Below, in pieces: positions 1 to 5,756 of a stretch of DNA of 9,813 bases. Origin of the DNA: Microbacteriaceae bacterium (lineage in GTDB: Bacteria > Actinomycetota > Actinomycetes > Actinomycetales > Microbacteriaceae); NCBI GenBank assembly GCA_025463615.1, contig JAODAU010000284.1:1-9813 (forward strand), in the 5' to 3' direction. Both the position numbers and the translations under genes were made by a program. The notes under the pieces were generated by a model. It was not told the origin of the DNA, did no database searches, and saw only the letters and a program-made list of their open reading frames with translations. How positions within the stretch are numbered: position 1 is the stretch's first letter; every line of letters begins with the position of its first letter.

Positions 1-114
1 GAACCGATGACCGCGCCGCCGGACGCCCTCAACTCGGGGCGCGGGCTGCGCTGGCTGGAACCGGGGGAGCGCTGGGAGCTCTCGTGGGGCATCCGGTATT
101 CTGGGAGCACCTAG
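1..114 (+). CDS. C-terminal end of an aldose 1-epimerase (galactose mutarotase) family protein, truncated by the window edge
   Basis: Reading frame 1 is open from the first base to a TAG at 112-114 and encodes 37 residues beginning EPMTAPPDALNSG and ending in WELSWGIRYSGST. The pattern EPM(T)-x-PP-x-A-x-NSG, then a short LxxLEPGE segment and a final Trp-Gly-Ile strand, is what I know as the C-terminal end of the aldose-1-epimerase / GalM beta-sandwich family. These enzymes interconvert alpha and beta anomers of aldoses in the cytoplasm. Only the last strands are visible, so the catalytic His and Glu cannot be checked and the exact sugar cannot be named. The stop lies 43 bases before the next start on the same strand. 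A small hairpin just after the stop has no T-tract, so the two genes may be cotranscribed. Confidence 0.72.
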   Translation, partial: EPMTAPPDALNSGRGLRWLEPGERWELSWGIRYSGST

Positions 115-157
115 GAGAGCTCTTCTCCGCCCGGTCTCCGATCACCGGAAGGACCCC

Positions 158-1246
158 GTGGCCACCCCCACCTCCCCAGCGGCTTCGCCGCGCACGCCGA
201 CCAACGCCGAACTCCGCCGCTGGCGCAAATACCTCGCCGACGAGCGCGCGGAGGCCAGCGTCTACCGCGACCTGGCCGGGCGGCGCGAGGGGGAGGAGCG
301 CGACATCCTGCTCGCCCTCGCCGAGGCCGAGGGTCGCCACGAGGACCACTGGCTCGACCTGCTCGGCGACCAGGTGGGCCGGCCGCGGCGCGGCGACGTG
401 CGCACCCGCCTGCTCGGCTGGCTGGCGCGGCGCTTCGGATCGGTGTTCGTGCTCGCCCTCGCCCAGCAGGCCGAGGCGCGCTCGCCGTACGAGAAGGATG
501 CGGATGCCACGCCCGCCATGGCCGCGGACGAGCGCATCCACGGCGAGGTCATCAAGGGCCTCGCGACGCGTGGTCGCAACCGGCTCTCGGGCACGTTCCG
601 CGCCGCGGTGTTCGGCGCCAACGACGGCCTCGTCTCCAACCTCGCGCTGACCATCGGCGTGAGCGCGAGCGGCGTCCCCGCGCACCTGGTACTCGTCACC
701 GGGATCGCGGGGCTGCTCGCCGGCGCGCTGTCGATGGGCGCGGGGGAATACGTGTCGGTGAGCTCGCAGCGGGAGCTGCTGGCGGCATCCGCCCCGGACC
801 CGGCCAGCGAGCGGGCGCTACCCAACCTCGACATCGACGCCAACGAGCTGAGCCTGGTCTACCGGGCGCGCGGCATGACCGAGGCGGAGGCGACCCGGCA
901 CGCGGCCGAGGTGCTGAAGGACAACTCCCTCGCGGTGCAGGATGACGAGGACGCGCACGAGGCTGTCGGAACCGGCATCGGCGCGGCGGTGTCGAGCTTC
1001 CTGTTCTTCGCGTCGGGCGCGATCATCCCGATCATCCCGTACTTCTTCGGGCTGGGCGGCTTCCCGGCGATCATCGTCGCGGCCGTGCTGGTCGGGCTGG
1101 CGCTGCTCGGCACCGGCGCGATCGTGGGCGTGCTGTCGGGCGGCCCGCCGCTGCGGCGCGCGCTGCGCCAGCTGCTCATCGGCTACGGCGCCGCCGCGGT
1201 CACCTACCTGCTCGGCCTGCTCTTCGGCACGGGTTCCGCGGGCTGA
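158..1246 (+). CDS. Ferritin-like domain fused to a VIT1/CCC1 iron/manganese transporter (MbfA-like)
   Basis: The protein has 362 residues and a GTG start at 158, preceded by a GGAAGGA Shine-Dalgarno at 147-153. Residues about 15-135 look like a rubrerythrin/ferritin-type four-helix domain: two ExxH motifs (E58-H61 and E125-H128) plus E32 and E106 can supply a di-iron site. Residues about 145-360 are a VIT1/CCC1 transporter with the family signatures FGANDGLVSN (152-161), GALSMGAGEYVSVSSQREL (189-207) and a hydrophobic pair around ASGAIIPIIPYFFG (285-298). The last two membrane spans are about 303-326 and 338-356. CCC1 proteins move Fe(II)/Mn(II) across membranes. The Er-VIT1 fusion MbfA of rhizobia exports iron and protects against peroxide, so export or detoxification of iron or manganese is the likely job here. 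Domain identity is seen in the sequence; transport direction and metal are inferred. The stop is 7 bases from the stop of the converging small gene. Confidence 0.9.
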   Translation: MATPTSPAASPRTPTNAELRRWRKYLADERAEASVYRDLAGRREGEERDILLALAEAEGRHEDHWLDLLGDQVGRPRRGDVRTRLLGWLARRFGSVFVLALAQQAEARSPYEKDADATPAMAADERIHGEVIKGLATRGRNRLSGTFRAAVFGANDGLVSNLALTIGVSASGVPAHLVLVTGIAGLLAGALSMGAGEYVSVSSQRELLAASAPDPASERALPNLDIDANELSLVYRARGMTEAEATRHAAEVLKDNSLAVQDDEDAHEAVGTGIGAAVSSFLFFASGAIIPIIPYFFGLGGFPAIIVAAVLVGLALLGTGAIVGVLSGGPPLRRALRQLLIGYGAAAVTYLLGLLFGTGSAG

Positions 1247-1253
1247 TCGCGGG

Positions 1254-1427
1254 CTAGAGCGCGCCGGCCTCGTGCGCCTCGGCGGCCGCGCCGAACGACA
1301 CGTCGTCGCCCTCGGTCGGGGGCACGGCGGAGTGCCGGGCGATCGGATCGCCCTCGGCGACATCCGCCTCGGCCTTCGCCTGGCCCTCGGCCGAGACGGC
1401 CGTCACTTCGTGGTACTTGTCGCGCAT
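1254..1427 (-). CDS. Small acidic hypothetical protein (57 aa) downstream of msrB
   Basis: Reading the minus strand from ATG at 1427-1425 gives an open frame to TAG at 1256-1254. The 57-residue product starts MRDKYHEVTAVSAEGQAKAE and ends GAAAEAHEAGAL. It has 12 acidic residues against 4 Arg/Lys, no Cys or Trp and no hydrophobic stretch, so it is probably a soluble and largely disordered or helical cytoplasmic protein. The start is only 10 bases after the msrB stop, and the DNA before it has no convincing Shine-Dalgarno apart from CGGAG inside the last msrB codons, which suggests translation coupled to msrB. It fills the space between two converging genes almost exactly, and its codons carry the G/C-rich third positions seen in its neighbours. 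I do not recognise a family, and function is unknown. Its position suggests coexpression with methionine sulfoxide repair. Confidence 0.62.
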   Translation of the reverse strand: MRDKYHEVTAVSAEGQAKAEADVAEGDPIARHSAVPPTEGDDVSFGAAAEAHEAGAL

Positions 1428-1437
1428 GGGGTGAAGG

Positions 1438-1842
1438 CTACTCCGGATCGGCCTCGAAGTTGAGCGCCAGCGAGTTCATGCAGTAGCGGTCGCCGGTGGG
1501 GGTGCCGAAGCCGTCCGGGAAGACGTGGCCCAGGTGCGATCCACAGCGGGCGCAGCGCACCTCGGTGCGCACGACGCCGAGGCTGGTGTCCTCGAGGAGC
1601 TCCACGGCATCCGGTCGCACCGACTCGTAGAAGCTCGGCCAGCCGCAGCCCGAGTCGAACTTGGTGCCCGCCTTGAACAGCTCGTTGCCGCACGCCTTGC
1701 ACGTGTAGAGCCCGGCGCGGCTCTCGTCGAGCAGCTCGCCGGTCCAGGCGCGCTCGGTGGCCGCCTCGCGCAGCACGGCGTACTCCTCGGGCGTGAGGTC
1801 ACTGCGCCACTGCGCGTCGTCGCGGTCGATCTCGTAGGCCAC
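1438..1842 (-). CDS. msrB: Peptide-methionine (R)-S-oxide reductase MsrB
   Basis: This 134-residue protein is the usual length of a single-domain MsrB, which reduces methionine-R-sulfoxide in proteins back to methionine using thioredoxin in the cytoplasm. All family signatures are present: the structural zinc site CxxC pairs C48/C51 (CKAC) and C97/C100 (CARC), the SGCGWPSF motif at 64-71 whose C66 is the likely recycling cysteine, HVFPDG (106-111), and the catalytic RYCMNS at 119-124 with nucleophile C121. The start is GTG at 1842-1840, supported by AAGGAGG (minus strand, 1847-1853) four bases upstream. The small gene at 1254-1427 follows after 10 bases and is probably in the same transcript. 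A GGAAC-N18-GTT type promoter lies upstream, pointing to control by a SigR/SigH-like thiol-oxidative-stress sigma factor. Confidence 0.97.
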   Translation of the reverse strand: MAYEIDRDDAQWRSDLTPEEYAVLREAATERAWTGELLDESRAGLYTCKACGNELFKAGTKFDSGCGWPSFYESVRPDAVELLEDTSLGVVRTEVRCARCGSHLGHVFPDGFGTPTGDRYCMNSLALNFEADPE

Positions 1843-1866
1843 GGGCCCTCCTTCGTTTCGTCGTTA

Positions 1867-1897
1867 AACCTAACCAACGCGAGCGGCGTTCCGTTCC
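1867..1897 (-). promoter_or_regulatory. Candidate SigR/SigH-type ECF promoter of msrB, present twice in register
   Basis: On the minus strand GGAAC occurs twice in tandem (1893-1897 and 1888-1892). Each copy is followed after exactly 18 bases by GTT (1872-1874 and 1867-1869). GGAAT/C-N18-19-GTT is the known recognition pattern of Streptomyces SigR and, with a similar form, mycobacterial SigH, which control thiol-oxidative-stress genes. A start about 8 bases after the second GTT would leave roughly 15-20 bases of leader carrying the AAGGAGG ribosome site at 1847-1853. The motif match and spacing are seen directly; which sigma factor uses it is inferred. Confidence 0.6.
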
Positions 1898-1942
1898 CGT
1901 GTGACGTTGTGCGATGTCGGCGCCAGGGGCGAGGATGCCTGC

Positions 1943-2320
1943 ATGGACCTTCTCGGAATCCGCACCGTCATCTACCCCGCGCCCGATCTCGCCGCCGCGA
2001 AGGCGGCGACCACCGCGCTGCTCGGCATCGAACCGTACTTCGACCAGCCGTTCTACGTGGGCTACGAGGCGGCCGGGTACGAGTTCGGGCTCGACCCGAA
2101 CGCCGATCCCGAGGTCGGCCCGGTCACCTACTGGGGCGTGCCCGACCTGCAGGCGGCGCTCGACGAGCTGGCCGGCCGTGGCATCGCCGGCGAGGCCGTG
2201 GACACCGGCGACGAGATCCGCGTCGCCACCGTGGTCGTGCCGGGCCTCGGCTCCGTGGGGCTCATCCAGAACCCGCACTTCGTGGCCGCGCCCGTCACCT
2301 CGTCGGGGCCGGGCCGCTGA
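1943..2320 (+). CDS. VOC superfamily (glyoxalase/bleomycin-resistance fold) protein
   Basis: The product is 125 residues, a usual length for a one-unit vicinal-oxygen-chelate protein carrying two beta-alpha-beta-beta-beta modules. Residues 4-12 (LGIRTVIYP) form the first strand; a helix DLAAAKAATTALLG (15-28) is followed by PYFDQPFYVGYEA and a GYEFGLDP strand. The second module begins VTYWGVPDLQAALDEL (61-76) and ends with GSVGLIQNPHF (103-113). VOC proteins bind metal or small ligands and include dioxygenases, isomerases and antibiotic-binding proteins. A canonical His/Glu metal triad is not obvious here, so a binding or unknown enzymatic role is possible. I chose ATG 1943 rather than the in-frame GTG/ATG-type start at 1901 because GAGGA at 1931-1935 sits correctly before it and the family's first strand begins at once. 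Its TGA overlaps the putative CTG start of the methyltransferase. Confidence 0.85.
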   Translation: MDLLGIRTVIYPAPDLAAAKAATTALLGIEPYFDQPFYVGYEAAGYEFGLDPNADPEVGPVTYWGVPDLQAALDELAGRGIAGEAVDTGDEIRVATVVVPGLGSVGLIQNPHFVAAPVTSSGPGR

Positions 2321-3081
2321 CCCCGCGCGCGTCCGACGGCAGCGCGGGCGACGCCGACTACGGCGCGATCGGGGCCGGCTACTCCCGCTACCGGCGGCCG
2401 GACCCGCGGATCGCGTCAGCCCTCGTGCGTGCCCTCGGAGACGCCCGGCGCGTGCTCAACGTCGGCGCGGGCGCCGGCTCCTACGAGCCGATCGACCGCG
2501 AGGTGACGGCCGTCGAGCCGAGCGCGTCGATGCGCGCGCAGCGGCCTGCGGGCCGCCCGGCGATCGACGCGACGGCGGAGTCGCTGCCGTTCGCCGACGG
2601 CTCCTTCGACGCGGCGATGGCCACGTTCACCGTGCACCAGTGGCCCGACCAGGCGGCCGGGCTGCGCGAGGTGCGGCGCGTGACTGCCGGGCCGATCGTC
2701 ATCCTGAGCTGCGATCCGGAGGCGCTGGACCGGTTCTGGCTGGTGGACTACGCGCCCGAAGTCATCGCGACCGAGTCGCGGCGATATCCGCCGATCGACC
2801 GCATCGCGGACGCGCTCGGCGGCGCCGAGGTGATCCCCGTGCCGATCCCGCTCGACTGCACCGACGGCTTCGGCGAGGCCTACTACGGTCGGCCCGAGCT
2901 CCTGCTCGACCCCGGCGCGCGCCGGGCGAACTCCGCGTGGAGCTTCGTCGGCGACGACGTGCACGCGCGGTTCGAGCGCGAGCTGGGCGCCGACCTCGCG
3001 TCGGGGGAGTGGGATGCCGCGCACGGCGCCCTGCGCACCCTCCCCGAGTTCGACGGCTCGCTCCGCCTGATCGTCGGGTGA
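2317..3081 (+). CDS. Class I SAM-dependent methyltransferase (Methyltransf_11-like) with non-canonical start
   Basis: Counting from CTG 2317 the product is 254 residues. Residues 15-28 (YGAIGAGYSRYRRP) look like the usual N-terminal lead-in of small-molecule methyltransferases. Residues 45-57 (RVLNVGAGAGSYE) are glycine-rich motif I for S-adenosylmethionine. E67 in TAVEPS is the ribose-binding acid, and DATAESLPFADGSFDAAMA (84-102) covers motifs II/III, followed by VHQW. Small-molecule methylation in the cytoplasm is likely; the substrate is unknown. The frame has no ATG, GTG or TTG between the upstream region and the conserved N-terminus. The first in-frame GTG, at about 2425, would remove the lead-in helix. 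CTG at 2317 overlaps the VOC stop as CTGA and allows termination-reinitiation coupling. The start is therefore uncertain, while the body of the gene is secure. The stop is TGA 3079-3081. Confidence 0.85.
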   Translation: MTPRASDGSAGDADYGAIGAGYSRYRRPDPRIASALVRALGDARRVLNVGAGAGSYEPIDREVTAVEPSASMRAQRPAGRPAIDATAESLPFADGSFDAAMATFTVHQWPDQAAGLREVRRVTAGPIVILSCDPEALDRFWLVDYAPEVIATESRRYPPIDRIADALGGAEVIPVPIPLDCTDGFGEAYYGRPELLLDPGARRANSAWSFVGDDVHARFERELGADLASGEWDAAHGALRTLPEFDGSLRLIVG

Positions 3082-3093
3082 GCTGCCCCGCGT

Positions 3094-3120
3094 GAACCTT
3101 TTCCGCGCGGCGGGCAATAC
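3094..3120 (+). promoter_or_regulatory. Possible ECF-type (perhaps autoregulated) promoter of the sigma-factor gene
   Basis: The 44-base gap before the sigma gene holds GAACCTTTT at 3094-3102, resembling the GAAC core of many ECF -35 elements, and an A/T-rich CAATAC at 3115-3120 in an otherwise GC-rich stretch. If transcription begins at the GTG start (3126), GAAC lies near -32 and CAATAC near -11 to -6, so the message would be leaderless. This agrees with the absence of any Shine-Dalgarno before the gene. The evidence is positional only. Confidence 0.3.
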
Positions 3121-3125
3121 CTAGT

Positions 3126-3713
3126 GTGAGCACCGACAGCGACATCATCCTGGCGTCCCGGGCGACGCCGACGTCGTTCGGCGACCTCTACGACCGGCAC
3201 GCGCCCGCGATCTTCCGCTACGCCTCGAGTCGGGTCGGCGCGCTGGCCGCGGAGGATGTCATGGCCGAGACGTTCCTCGTCGCCTTTCGTCGTCGCGCCA
3301 GCTTCGATCACCGCAGCGAGTCGGCGCTGCCGTGGCTCCTCGGGATCGCGACCAACCTCCTGCGGCGCCACCGCCGCGACGAGGCTCGCAGGTTCGACGC
3401 GCTGTCCCGCACGCCGATCGACGCGCCCGACGACGAGCTGTCGCGGGCCGCGAGTCGCATCGACGCGGGGTTGGAGGTCGCGCGGCTGGCGGACTCGCTC
3501 CGGGCCCTGTCGGCGGCCGATCGGGACACGATCCTCCTGTGGGCCTGGGGTGACCTCGGCTACGAGCAGATCGCGGCGGCGATGCGGGTGCCGGTCGGCA
3601 CGGTGCGCTCACGACTCAATCGCGCGCGGCGACTGCTGCGCGGGGCATCCGAGAGTTTCCAGAGAGAGGACACGGCCCATGGACGAGCTGACAGCCCTGC
3701 ACCGACTGCGTGA
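3126..3713 (+). CDS. ECF (sigma-70 family, group 4) RNA polymerase sigma factor
   Basis: The product is 195 residues, the typical ECF size. Region sigma-2 spans about residues 18-85: FGDLYDRHAPAIFRYASSRV, then AEDVMAETFLVAFRR with the conserved acidic DV-x-x-ETF core-binding pattern, then LPWLLGIATNLLRRHRR. Region sigma-4 spans about 120-172: ALSAADRDTILLWAWGDLGY, then EQIAAAMRVPVGTVRSRLNRARRLLR, a helix-turn-helix that contacts the -35 element. No extra C-terminal SnoaL-like domain (ECF41) is present; residues 173-195 are a polar tail that overlaps the next gene by 35 bases. The start is GTG 3126 with no Shine-Dalgarno, so leaderless translation is possible. The protein redirects RNA polymerase to a small regulon in response to an unknown signal. 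The overlap with the downstream membrane protein suggests that protein is its partner or regulator. Confidence 0.93.
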   Translation: MSTDSDIILASRATPTSFGDLYDRHAPAIFRYASSRVGALAAEDVMAETFLVAFRRRASFDHRSESALPWLLGIATNLLRRHRRDEARRFDALSRTPIDAPDDELSRAASRIDAGLEVARLADSLRALSAADRDTILLWAWGDLGYEQIAAAMRVPVGTVRSRLNRARRLLRGASESFQREDTAHGRADSPAPTA

Positions 3714-4620
3714 CGACGAGGGGCCGGATGCCGTGGCCCTCGCCCTCGGCCGTGCGCGACTGATGGAGGCCGCGACGGGGTCGAGGGCGGCGCGCTGGAA
3801 CCGCAGGACGGTCATCGCGTCGATCGCCGCCTTCTCCCTTGCCGGTGCCCTGACCGGCGGCGCGGTCTCGGCCGTCGCGCTCACCCGCGGTGATCCGGGT
3901 CCGTCGGTGCTCTACCGCCAGGCGCTCTCCTACGTGGGCCAGGGCACCGCCTACGGCACCCCGTTCGAGTTCGAGGGCAGCGGCGATGCCGCGGTCGCCC
4001 TGGGGATCGCGCCTCCCGGAGCCACCGAGGTGATGCTCGTCGTCGATTGCCGCACAGGGGCCGACATCGATGTGCGCGTAGACGGCGCTCTCACCCAAGG
4101 CGGGAAGTGCTCGGGCTCGGGCGGTGGTGCCACGACGGTGGCCGGTCGGGGTTCGCACACCCTGACCGTGACCGCGCACGACTCGCGCCGCTACGGTGTG
4201 CTCGCCCTGTGGATGAAGGAGGCGCCGCTGCCCCCGCGATCGGCGGCGCAGCTAGCCGCCCTCGCCGACGGCGTCGTGACCCACGACGAATACATCGCGG
4301 GTTACAACCGTTTCGCGGGTTGCCTGACTGCGGAGGGCTACCCGATGGAACCGACGGACCCGGCATACCTGGAGACGTATGGCGCGGTCGTGAGTGGGGC
4401 CGTGGACTCGGGCGCCGACGCGCGGTGTTACAGGTCCGAGTTCGATCAGATCGACTCGGACTGGCAGATTCACGTCTCGGCGGTACTCGACGCGTGCCTC
4501 GCGGCACATGGCGTCGTCGTCACGCCGTTCTGGAACGTCGCCGACAAGCAAGAGCACCTCTACCCGTTCCACCTCACCTTCGCGCAGTGCGAGGCGGCCG
4601 GGTACGGGGCTCAGAAGTAG
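3679..4620 (+). CDS. Single-pass membrane protein with a six-cysteine extracytoplasmic domain; candidate anti-sigma or sensor partner
   Basis: The protein has 313 residues. ATG 3679 is well supported by AGAGAGGA at 3663-3670 and lies inside the last 35 bases of the sigma-factor gene, a strong sign of translational coupling. A short cytoplasmic segment (residues 1-43) is rich in Leu, Asp and Arg. Its DELTALHRLRDDEGPDAVAL-type opening resembles the N-terminus of proteins often found after actinobacterial ECF genes. One membrane span covers about 45-68, followed by about 245 exported residues. These contain C124, C144, C215, C250, C273 and C304, enough for three disulfides. Residues about 75-180 appear beta-rich, and 203-308 form a helical Cys-containing region (YNRFAGCLTAEGYP, then DACLAAHGV). 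There is no HxxxCxxC zinc anti-sigma motif. An anti-sigma or sensory role is inferred from context and topology alone; it could instead be a regulon member of unknown function. Confidence 0.82.
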   Translation: MDELTALHRLRDDEGPDAVALALGRARLMEAATGSRAARWNRRTVIASIAAFSLAGALTGGAVSAVALTRGDPGPSVLYRQALSYVGQGTAYGTPFEFEGSGDAAVALGIAPPGATEVMLVVDCRTGADIDVRVDGALTQGGKCSGSGGGATTVAGRGSHTLTVTAHDSRRYGVLALWMKEAPLPPRSAAQLAALADGVVTHDEYIAGYNRFAGCLTAEGYPMEPTDPAYLETYGAVVSGAVDSGADARCYRSEFDQIDSDWQIHVSAVLDACLAAHGVVVTPFWNVADKQEHLYPFHLTFAQCEAAGYGAQK

Positions 4621-4637
4621 GCCCGCTGCAGTGACCC

Positions 4638-5738
4638 TCAGCGCCGCCGCGCGAGCCAGCCGCCCACGGTCGCGTGCGCGACGGCGATCGCGAGGATGAC
4701 GGCCACCACGAGCCACGGCGCCCACGCCGCGCCGAACAGCAGCACCACCACCGACAGCGCGATCGCCGGAATCGAGGATGCCAGCAGCCGCCGCGACCGC
4801 ACGCCGTACTTGGCGGTCGCGAAGGACTGCGCGAGGTAGAACAGGGCCGACCCGCCGCCGATAGAGGCGACGGTGCCGAACGCGAGGTGGTCATCCGTCG
4901 ATCCCTCGATCGCGCCGCCCAGGCCCGCGGCCAGCAGGATCAGCGAGAGCACGAAGAGGAAGTGGTCGATGACGAGCACGTCGCGGAAGATGCCGCCGCT
5001 CGCGTCGCCTTCGATGCGCTCGGTCTCCTGGGCGCCGATGTCGAAGTAGATCCACCAGAACGCGCACACCACCGCGAACGACATGAGCGCGATCGGCCAC
5101 TCCACGCCCAGCCGGTCGAGGCGCACGGCCAGCACCAGCTGCACGACGGATTCGCCCAGCACGATCATGATGAACAGGCCGACGCGCTCCACCATGTGGT
5201 CGACGTCGCGCCGCACGCTCGGCAGCCCGGAGACGAGCCAGGCGATCTCGACCACGAGCAGGACACTCCACGCGATCCAGCGCCACGGCATCGGGATGGC
5301 GATGCTCGCCACCCAGAGCGCCGCGATGCCCGGACCGAAGATGAGCGGTCGCACGAAACCGGGCGCGCCGCGACCGATCCACAGCGGCCAGACCGCCACG
5401 CGGGCCACCGCGTAGCCGATCGCGAACAGCCACCCGCCGTCGCCGCCGGCCCGCGGCACCGCGATCGGGATGAGGCCCACGCCGGCCATCGACGCGAACA
5501 CGAAGGGCCGGAACCAGGCCGGCGACGGCCCGGAGACGTTGGTCAGCAGGGTCACGTTGAGCCAGCACGCCCACACGAAGGCGAACAGCCCGAACACGAT
5601 GGCGAAGTCGATAAGCCCCGGGTCGCCGTGCAGCCGGTGGGTGAGCTGTTCGATCACCACCACGAAGACGAGGTCGAAGAAGAGCTCGAGCCAGCCCACG
5701 CGCTGGCCGCGCGGTGCGGCATCCGCCGTCGTCGACAT
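4638..5738 (-). CDS. ltrA: Low temperature requirement protein A (LtrA) family membrane protein
   Basis: The product is 366 residues, typical for LtrA, and almost wholly hydrophobic, with about ten membrane spans separated by short loops. Family signatures are the N-terminal WLELFFDLVFVVVIEQLTHR (16-35) and ERVGLFIMIVLGESV (184-198), which contains the conserved LGE. A third conserved stretch lies around FWWIYFDIGAQ (227-237). LtrA was named from a Listeria mutant unable to grow in the cold; the biochemical role is unknown and the protein sits in the cytoplasmic membrane. The ATG at 5738-5736 has no good Shine-Dalgarno but is preceded by TAGCCT and seven bases, which would suit a leaderless message. 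The upstream monooxygenase gene ends only 18 bases away, so read-through from that operon is equally possible. The gene converges on the sigma-partner gene with a 17-base gap and no visible terminator. Confidence 0.9.
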   Translation of the reverse strand: MSTTADAAPRGQRVGWLELFFDLVFVVVIEQLTHRLHGDPGLIDFAIVFGLFAFVWACWLNVTLLTNVSGPSPAWFRPFVFASMAGVGLIPIAVPRAGGDGGWLFAIGYAVARVAVWPLWIGRGAPGFVRPLIFGPGIAALWVASIAIPMPWRWIAWSVLLVVEIAWLVSGLPSVRRDVDHMVERVGLFIMIVLGESVVQLVLAVRLDRLGVEWPIALMSFAVVCAFWWIYFDIGAQETERIEGDASGGIFRDVLVIDHFLFVLSLILLAAGLGGAIEGSTDDHLAFGTVASIGGGSALFYLAQSFATAKYGVRSRRLLASSIPAIALSVVVLLFGAAWAPWLVVAVILAIAVAHATVGGWLARRR

Positions 5739-5745
5739 GGCGATC

Positions 5746-5751
5746 AGGCTA
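5746..5751 (-). promoter_or_regulatory. Possible -10 element for a leaderless ltrA transcript
   Basis: On the minus strand TAGCCT fits the TANNNT consensus of -10 elements, and its last base is followed by exactly seven bases before the A of the ltrA ATG. That is the geometry of leaderless promoters common in Actinobacteria. No -35 match is evident and the site lies between two closely spaced genes, so it may be chance. Confidence 0.3.
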
Positions 5752-5756
5752 GTGGA

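Noticed and set aside
114..128. Inverted repeat GGAGA-GCTCT-TCTCC just after the epimerase-like stop, considered as a terminator.
   Set aside because: The stem is only five pairs and no T-tract follows.
1901..1942. Longer VOC start giving 14 extra residues.
   Set aside because: It lacks a ribosome site, and the added residues do not resemble the family N-terminus, whereas ATG 1943 has GAGGA at good spacing.
1525..2316. Upstream extension of the methyltransferase frame to an ATG inside msrB.
   Set aside because: It runs antisense to msrB and through the VOC gene in another frame, giving low-complexity Arg/Gly-rich sequence with no family resemblance. Only the part after about 2317 looks like protein.
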